This document shows positions 44,222 through 51,916 of a DNA stretch of 51,916 nucleotides, one piece after another. Position 1 is the first letter of the stretch. Each line of letters starts with the position of its first letter. The notes below the pieces were generated by a model that worked only from the letters and a program-made list of their open reading frames with translations, did not search any database and had not been told where the DNA came from. The DNA comes from Paracidovorax citrulli (GTDB taxonomy: Bacteria > Pseudomonadota > Gammaproteobacteria > Burkholderiales > Burkholderiaceae_C). Made by a program: the position numbers and the translations under genes. The stretch lies in NCBI RefSeq assembly GCF_900100305.1, contig NZ_FNEY01000035.1:1-51916 (forward strand). The letters are read 5' to 3'.

Positions 44222-46894
44222 ATGGACAAAGGTATCAATTTGCAGAACGACAAAGAGCCATCGCCGATGGCCGAGGGGAACCCCGCCGATTTCTCCGCCC
44301 ATACGCCCATGATGCAGCAGTATCTTGCCCTCAAGGCAGGCTACCCCGACACGCTGGTCTTCTACCGCATGGGCGATTTCTACGAGCTGTTCTGGGCCGA
44401 CGCGGAGAAGGCCGCGCGCCTGCTGGACATCACGCTCACGCAGCGCGGCCAGTCCGCGGGGCAGCCGGTGGTGATGGCGGGCGTGCCCTTTCACGCGCTG
44501 GAGAACTACCTGGGCCGGCTGATCCGCATGGGCGAGTCGGTGGCGATCTGCGAGCAGGTGGGCGAGGTGGGCGCGGCCAAGGGGCCGGTGGAGCGCAAGG
44601 TGGTGCGCGTGGTCACGCCCGGCACGCTCACCGACAGCGAACTGCTGCCCGACAAGGCCGAATCCATGCTGCTGGCCGTGCACCAGGCGCCCCGTGCGCG
44701 CTGCGGGCTGGCGTGGCTCAGCGTCACCCAGGGCGTGGTGCACCTGGCCGAATGCACGCACGACGAAGTCGGCACCTGGATCGCGCGCATCGGCCCGAGC
44801 GAGGTGATCTACAGCGCCGGCGTGACCGAGCGCTTCGAGCAGCAGTTGCAGGCACTGCGCCAGGGCGGCGTGCTGTCCTGCCCCCTGAGCCTGCGGCCCG
44901 ACTGGCAGTTCGACGGCGCCCTGGGCGCGCGCAAGCTGCTGGAACAGCTCGGTGCCGCCAGCCTCAACGCCTGGGACGCGCAGGACCTCGCCCATGCCCA
45001 TGCCGCCAGTGCCGCCCTGCTCTCCTATGCCGAGCACACGCAGGGCCGCGCGCTCACGCACATCCACGCGGTGCGCGTGCAGAAGAACGACGAACTGATC
45101 GCCCTGCCCCCTGCCACGCGCCGCAACCTGGAACTCACGCGCACCCTGCGCGGCGAGGATGCGCCCACCCTTTTCTCGCTGCTGGACACCTGCATGACCG
45201 GCATGGGCAGCCGCCTGCTCAAGACCTGGCTGCTGGAGCCGCGCCGCGACCGCACCGAGGCGCGTGCACGGCTGGCGGCCACGGCGGAACTGCGCGGCGA
45301 CCACGGCGGCACGGGCAGCTGGCAGGCCCTGCGCGCCGCGCTGCGCGGCGTGAGCGACGTGGAGCGCATCACCGCGCGCATCGCGCTGCGGCAGGTGCGC
45401 CCGCGCGAACTCGTCGCGCTCTGCAAGACCCTGCACAAGGCCGAACAGATCGCCGCGGAGCACCGCTGGCAGGACCCCCTGCTGGCCGGCATCTCCGGGG
45501 ACCTGCACGCACCGCCGGCCTGCGGCGCGCTGCTGGCCGGCGCGATCCTGGAGGAGCCCTCGGCCCTGGTGCGCGACGGCGGCGTGATCGCCGACGGCTT
45601 CGACGCCGAACTCGACGAACTGCGCGGCATCCAGAACCATTGCGACGACTTCCTGCTCGCGCTGGAAACGCGCGAGAAGGCCCGCACCCTGATCCCCAAC
45701 CTGCGCGTGCAGTTCAACAAGGTGCACGGCTTCTACATCGAGGTCACGAGCAGCTACCTCGACCGCATTCCCGACGACTACCGCCGCCGCCAGACGCTGA
45801 AGAACGCCGAGCGCTTCATCACGCCCGAACTCAAAGCCTTCGAGGACAAGGCCCTGTCGGCCCAGGAGCGCGCGCTGGCGCGCGAGAAGTGGCTGTACGA
45901 GCAGGTGCTGGACCAGTTGCAGCAGCACGTGCCGGCGCTCACGCGCGCCGCCCAGGCCATCGCCGCGCTGGACGCGCTGTGCGCCCTGGCCGAGCGCTCG
46001 CTCACGCTGGGCTGGTGCGCGCCGCAGTTCGCGGCCGAGCCCTGCATCGAGATCGAGGGCGGCCGCCACCCGGTGGTGGAGGCACGCCTGGCGGAGACCT
46101 CGGCCGGCGCGTTCATCCCGAACCACACGCGCCTGAACGCCAACACGCGCATGCAGATCATCACCGGCCCCAACATGGGCGGTAAATCGACCTACATGCG
46201 GCAGGTGGCGCTCATCGTGCTGCTGGCGAGCATGGGCAGCCACGTGCCCGCCGCGCACTGCCGGCTGGGCCCGATCGATGCGATCCATACCCGCATCGGC
46301 GCGGCGGACGACCTCGCCAACGCCCAGTCCACCTTCATGATGGAGATGACCGAGGCCGCGCAGATCCTTCACGCCGCCACGCCGCATTCGCTGGTGCTGA
46401 TGGACGAGATCGGCCGCGGCACGAGCACCTTCGACGGGCTGGCGCTGGCCAGCGGCATCGCGACCCACCTGCACGACCGCACGCGCGCCTTCACGCTGTT
46501 CGCCACGCACTATTTCGAACTGACGGAGCTGGCCGCGCGCCATGCGCACGCAGTGAACGTGCACGTGGGCGCCACCGAATCCGGCTCGGACATCGTGTTC
46601 CTGCACGAGATCCAGCCCGGCCCGGCCAGCCGGAGCTACGGCATCCACGTCGCGCGGCTCGCGGGCGTGCCCGCGCCGGTGCTGAACCATGCCCGGCATG
46701 CGCTCTCGGCACTGGAAGAGCGCGCCAACGAAGGCGAGACGCAGGTGGACCTGTTCGCCCCGCCGCCGGAATCCGAGGCGCCGGGCATCAGCCCGGTGGA
46801 AGCGGCGCTGCAGGGCATCCACCCCGACAGCCTGAGCCCGCGCGAGGCGCTGGACGCGCTCTACCAGCTCAAGCGGCTGGCGCAGCCGGGCTGA
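44222..46894 (+). CDS. mutS: DNA mismatch repair protein MutS
   Basis: This 890-residue ATPase recognises base mismatches. The N-terminal mismatch-binding domain has [11 protein letters not shown] with the FYE motif (53-55). The lever/clamp core and the C-terminal ATPase follow, with Walker [10 protein letters not shown] (649-657), the Q-loop side [14 protein letters not shown], Walker [12 protein letters not shown] and the switch [11 protein letters not shown]. The ending [19 protein letters not shown] matches the usual MutS tail. The ATG at 44222 is followed by another in-frame ATG at 44267 that gives a protein closer to the E. coli length (853); neither has a strong ribosome-binding site, so the start is uncertain by 15 codons. 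It is convergent with fabI. Confidence 0.95.
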   Translation: MDKGINLQNDKEPSPMAEGNPADFSAHTPMMQQYLALKAGYPDTLVFYRMGDFYELFWADAEKAARLLDITLTQRGQSAGQPVVMAGVPFHALENYLGRLIRMGESVAICEQVGEVGAAKGPVERKVVRVVTPGTLTDSELLPDKAESMLLAVHQAPRARCGLAWLSVTQGVVHLAECTHDEVGTWIARIGPSEVIYSAGVTERFEQQLQALRQGGVLSCPLSLRPDWQFDGALGARKLLEQLGAASLNAWDAQDLAHAHAASAALLSYAEHTQGRALTHIHAVRVQKNDELIALPPATRRNLELTRTLRGEDAPTLFSLLDTCMTGMGSRLLKTWLLEPRRDRTEARARLAATAELRGDHGGTGSWQALRAALRGVSDVERITARIALRQVRPRELVALCKTLHKAEQIAAEHRWQDPLLAGISGDLHAPPACGALLAGAILEEPSALVRDGGVIADGFDAELDELRGIQNHCDDFLLALETREKARTLIPNLRVQFNKVHGFYIEVTSSYLDRIPDDYRRRQTLKNAERFITPELKAFEDKALSAQERALAREKWLYEQVLDQLQQHVPALTRAAQAIAALDALCALAERSLTLGWCAPQFAAEPCIEIEGGRHPVVEARLAETSAGAFIPNHTRLNANTRMQIITGPNMGGKSTYMRQVALIVLLASMGSHVPAAHCRLGPIDAIHTRIGAADDLANAQSTFMMEMTEAAQILHAATPHSLVLMDEIGRGTSTFDGLALASGIATHLHDRTRAFTLFATHYFELTELAARHAHAVNVHVGATESGSDIVFLHEIQPGPASRSYGIHVARLAGVPAPVLNHARHALSALEERANEGETQVDLFAPPPESEAPGISPVEAALQGIHPDSLSPREALDALYQLKRLAQPG

Positions 46895-46916
46895 TCCGCG
46901 CCCGGCGCGCGCCCGC

Positions 46917-46932
46917 GGCCGGCACGCCGGCC
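46917..46932. terminator. inverted repeat between convergent mutS and fabI
   Basis: GGCCGG and CCGGCC around a four-base loop form a small, very GC-rich hairpin 22 bases after the mutS stop, in the 87-base gap between convergent genes. No T-run follows, so intrinsic termination is only possible, not shown. Confidence 0.3.
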
Positions 46933-46981
46933 CCCCCGGCACCGTTGGAACGCCACGCCAGCCGGCCGCCCGCCGGCCCTG

Positions 46982-47752
46982 TCAGCCCAGGATATGGTGG
47001 CCCGCATCCACGTACAGCGTATTGCCGGTGATGGCCCGCGCACCGTCGCTGGCCAGGAAGGCGCACAGCGCGCCGATCTCCTCCAGCTCCACCAGGCGGC
47101 GCAGCGGTGCCCGCCGCACGGCATCCGCCATGAGCGTGTCGAAGTCGGGAATGCCGGAGGCCGCCCGCGTGGCCAGCGGCCCGGGGGAGACCGCGTTGAC
47201 GCGGATCCCCTTCGGCCCCAGTTCCGCGGCCAGGTAGCGCGTGCCGGATTCCAGCGCTGCCTTCACCGGCCCCATCACGCCATAGCCGGGAATCACCTCG
47301 GCCGCGCCGACGTAGCTCATCGTCATCAGGCTGCCGCCCTGCGGCATCAGCGGCTCGGCCAGCCGGGCCATGCGCAGGAAGGAATGGCAGGAAATATCCA
47401 TCGCCCGCGCGAAACCCTCGCGCGAGCTGTCGGTCACGCGCCCGGAAAGATCGCTGCGCGGCGCGAAGGCGATGGAATGCAGCACGAAATCCAGGCGCCC
47501 CCATTCGCGGGCGACGGCACCGAATACCGCCTCCATCTGGCCGGGCTGCTCCACGTCCAGCGGCAGCGTGATCGGCGCATCCACCTGCCGCGCCAGCGGC
47601 TCCACATACGCCCGGGCCTTGTCGTTGAGCCAGGTGACCGCCAGTTCCGCCCCCGCATCGCGGAAGGCGCGGGCACAGCCCCAGGCGATGCTCTGGTCAT
47701 TGGCGATGCCGACGACCAATCCGCGCTTGCCGTGCAGGTCCAGTAAAGGCAT
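46982..47752 (-). CDS. fabI: enoyl-[acyl-carrier-protein] reductase (NADH), FabI type
   Basis: This 256-residue short-chain dehydrogenase-fold enzyme would carry out the last reduction of each fatty-acid elongation cycle. LVVGIANDQSIAWGCARAF near the N-terminus is the FabI-type nucleotide loop (GIANDxSIAWG). The catalytic pair is Tyr157 and Lys164 in GYGVMGPVKAALESG, with a further Tyr147 in SYVGA, all as in E. coli FabI. IRVNAVSPGPLATRAASGI is the usual substrate-loop start. A GGGAGT ribosome-binding site lies 4 bases before the ATG at 47752. The gene stands alone on the minus strand, with a 267-base gap upstream of its start. Confidence 0.95.
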   Translation of the reverse strand: MPLLDLHGKRGLVVGIANDQSIAWGCARAFRDAGAELAVTWLNDKARAYVEPLARQVDAPITLPLDVEQPGQMEAVFGAVAREWGRLDFVLHSIAFAPRSDLSGRVTDSSREGFARAMDISCHSFLRMARLAEPLMPQGGSLMTMSYVGAAEVIPGYGVMGPVKAALESGTRYLAAELGPKGIRVNAVSPGPLATRAASGIPDFDTLMADAVRRAPLRRLVELEEIGALCAFLASDGARAITGNTLYVDAGHHILG

Positions 47753-47956
47753 GGGAACTCCCGGGTGGGCAGGTTGAGGAAAGGAAGAAAAGAGAGGAAA
47801 AGGAAGGCCAGCGCGGCCACCAAGGCTTGCGGAATGCTCCCCGGCCTCGCGGTATGCCGCGCTGTCGCGCCCAGGGGTTGCAGCCGCACGGGATGAATAC
47901 CCACCATGGCCCTCTGCGACGATTGGGGCAATGTACGCAAAAGGCCTGCGAGCCCA

Positions 47957-47970
47957 TTGACCCAGGTCAA
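47957..47970. promoter_or_regulatory. FNR/ANR-like palindrome TTGACCCAGGTCAA
   Basis: TTGAC and GTCAA flank CCAG in a perfect inverted repeat. It differs from the FNR consensus TTGAT-N4-ATCAA only at the symmetric fifth position, a variant I have seen in betaproteobacterial oxygen-responsive sites. It lies about 205 bases upstream of the fabI start and just past the end of the 48020-48514 gene, so its target is unclear. Confidence 0.35.
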
Positions 47971-48019
47971 CGGCGCGGAAGTGCCTCGTTATCGGCGATC
48001 GTCATGCTCGGAAATTTCG

Positions 48020-48514
48020 TCATCGCACGGCCTCCCCTCTTGAAAACATTTCCCATTGCAGTTGAACCGGCTTCAGGTCGTATCCAACCTCGACTTCCGG
48101 CTCCAGGTTTTCACGGACAAAGGGCGTGGCTTCCTTGAGGAACCGGGCCACCGCTTCCCTTTCCTGTTGGGTTAGCGAAAGAAACGCCGGATTGGATTCT
48201 GGATTTTTCAGGTAAACGAGCAGGTCCCACATGAAGTACCCCCGGCCAGCCGTGTCCGTGCTCAGCGCGATTCTGCCCAGTGCCGGAAGCCAGTACCTCC
48301 AGCCGGCCACGTTCATGCAACCGATGGGATTCCAGCCCACACTGCCGAGATCCTCCCGGGTCAGCGACTGGTGGTCCCTGGACTGCAATAGCGCGTTGTG
48401 CTCGCAGAATTCTTCATCGACATTCAGGAAATCATTGAATGCCTGCGGACGCAGGCTTCCAGAAAATCCGTCCATCAGGACCAAAAGCGCAGCATTTTTG
48501 GATGTCCCTGTCAT
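48020..48514 (-). CDS. hypothetical protein downstream of the Rhs toxin, possible immunity-related
   Basis: This 164-residue soluble-looking protein has no signal peptide or membrane span. It contains FNDFLNVDEEFCEHNALLQSR, WRYWLPALGRIAL, GYFMWDLLVYLKNP and SLTQQEREAVARFLKEATPF. I do not recognise the family with certainty; the Trp/Tyr-rich WRYWLPALG segment resembles a group of small proteins often seen near toxin genes. It is the last gene in the minus-strand series after Rhs, a lipoprotein and a broken membrane gene. It could be an accessory immunity protein or an orphan from an earlier toxin tip. Its own start lies 61 bases after the end of the membrane pseudogene. Confidence 0.55.
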   Translation of the reverse strand: MTGTSKNAALLVLMDGFSGSLRPQAFNDFLNVDEEFCEHNALLQSRDHQSLTREDLGSVGWNPIGCMNVAGWRYWLPALGRIALSTDTAGRGYFMWDLLVYLKNPESNPAFLSLTQQEREAVARFLKEATPFVRENLEPEVEVGYDLKPVQLQWEMFSRGEAVR

Positions 48515-48574
48515 TACAGAACCGGCATGAAAATCAAATACCTCGCAAAAATCATATCTCGAACATATTCAAAT

Positions 48575-48952
48575 TCAATCCCAAAAAAGTGAGCAGCCAA
48601 TAATGAAATATACCAAATAGAACATTGGAACGAACAATGCAGAAGCGATGATTATTGATGCAATCTCGAATCCGCGCATTGCAAACAAACAACATGGCAG
48701 GGCGACCACAAAGACCAAAAAATCCTGTCACTCAGGTCAAGCCAAACAGCATGCGAGTAAGCGAGGTAAGACAGGCATATCGATGCAGCATATATTCCAC
48801 AAAAACGGAGTAGCAGCCCGAAGATTTCGATCGTCCATTCGCTGAAATTTGACTTCATCAAAAGAAACTCATCACGAGGCAAATGCTGCCATCGCATAGC
48901 CAAAAATTAGAGTCATCAACAGCAGAAGTGGAACATTAAACAATTTCCTCAT
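48575..48952 (-). pseudogene. small four-helix membrane protein with two frameshifts, Rhs-linked
   Basis: On the minus strand three frames read in order as one membrane protein of about 125 residues. An ATG at 48952 opens RKLFNVPLLLLMTLIFGYAM, then AAFAS meets a stop. Shifting frame gives RDEFLLMKSNFSEW, IEIFGLLLRFCGIYAASICL and HAVWLDLSDRIF. Shifting again at a T6 run (about 48715-48720) gives LVFVVALPCCLFAMRGFEI, SIIIASALFVPMFYLVYFII and CSLFWD with a TGA. One extra T in the run restores the second junction. The region is AT-rich. It lies 26 bases after the lipoprotein stop and may be a second immunity or accessory gene. A broken gene or consensus error are equally possible. Confidence 0.6.
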
Positions 48953-48978
48953 GTCACCGATATTAAAAACTCAACTTA

Positions 48979-49325
48979 CTACTTCTCCAGCGTACTTCTA
49001 CTCCATATCAAAACCTTGGAATCACCAAAGTAAACATAATTAACACTTCGATCAATTTCAAAATCGTGCAAAAATCTTCCCGGCACTTTTTTGCTAGCCA
49101 TTGCCAGAACAATCTTCAAATATGCTCTGTCGCCTTCCACTCTGGACTCATAGGTCTTTGCACCCAACGCACTATGAAGAACCAGCCCACTCAAACGCAA
49201 CCTTTCGGGGTCACCATCTATTAAACGAACCTCAAAATCTCCGACGTCCTTGTACTCAAGCACAGTCGCAGAGCAAGCCGATAAAATAAAAGAGATCAGT
49301 CCCATAAAAAATAAGCGTATAAATC

Positions 49326-49329
<4 letters not shown>
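48979..49329 (-). CDS. small lipoprotein, probable immunity protein of the Rhs tip toxin
   Basis: This 116-residue protein has a lipoprotein signal: MRFIRLFFMGLISFILSACS with lipobox LSAC and Cys19. The mature part is a compact beta-rich domain (VLEYKDVGDFEVRLIDGDPE, then YLKIVLAMASKKVPGRFLHD and VNYVYFGDSKVLIW). Its ATG overlaps the Rhs stop as ATGA, so the toxin and this gene are translationally coupled, the standard arrangement for a toxin-immunity pair. A lipoprotein location places protection in the periplasm, consistent with a tip toxin that attacks the cell wall. The family is not recognised; the immunity role is inferred from position and targeting. Confidence 0.7.

Positions 49330-51916
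<2,587 letters not shown>

Noticed and set aside
47434-47970. Minus-strand frame with a hydrophobic stretch upstream of fabI
   Set aside because: It overlaps the fabI coding region in another frame and turns into low-complexity Pro/Ser/Arg sequence; no ribosome-binding site.

Overview
The window is a high-GC, densely coding bacterial chromosome segment. Gene content (Bug-type solute-binding protein, UxaA/GarD and HpaI sugar-acid genes, LysR regulators, TrmJ/CysE, SuhB, Rhs) and protein style fit a betaproteobacterium of the Comamonadaceae. An Acidovorax/Paracidovorax-like plant-associated organism is my best guess; it is an inference from style, not a database match. I found no tRNA, rRNA, CRISPR array or insertion sequence.

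Layout. 1-9920: carbon-acid metabolism. It holds a tartrate/D-malate dehydrogenase cut by the window edge, a patatin-like lipoprotein, an MFS transporter, and a LysR regulator divergent from a Bug receptor, UxaA/GarD-type dehydratase, semialdehyde dehydrogenase and HpaI-type aldolase. The last group reads as a sugar-acid uptake and breakdown unit. 10059-14803: housekeeping genes (pmbA divergent from darP, mog, cysE, trmJ). 14913-19498: a trehalose-6-phosphate synthase with a 70-residue basic Ser/Pro/Gln-rich N-terminal extension and no phosphatase partner, then a three-gene ABC exporter. These sit between trmJ and suhB, which are neighbours in E. coli. 19597-20538: suhB. 20738-26613: a tightly overlapping five-gene glycan operon (GT2, GT4, GT32-like, fused ABC exporter, GT4). 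26632-32684: a very large hybrid histidine kinase and an HD-GYP response regulator. 32902-35066: an MscS channel, a 540-base stretch without a clear gene, and cytochrome b561.

35095-44078: an outer-membrane barrel protein divergent from a run of poorly characterised envelope genes: a DUF6152-type protein, an exported protein of unknown function, an exported alpha/beta-hydrolase-like protein, two DUF6644-like membrane proteins, a TonB-dependent receptor, and a PepSY membrane protein broken by two frameshifts. Together they look like an uptake and processing system for an unknown compound. 44222-47752: mutS and fabI, convergent.

48020-51916: the end of an Rhs polymorphic toxin gene. Its GC-rich core is fused to an AT-rich tip encoding a candidate cysteine peptidase/amidase with a His-before-Cys order. 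The tip is followed, with a 4-base overlap, by a small lipoprotein (probable immunity protein), a frameshifted small membrane protein and an unknown protein.

The strongest candidates for undescribed biology are the Rhs tip with its lipoprotein partner, the 36.7-44.1 kb envelope cluster, the five-gene glycan/ABC operon, and the extended OtsA next to a perfect PIP-box-like sequence.
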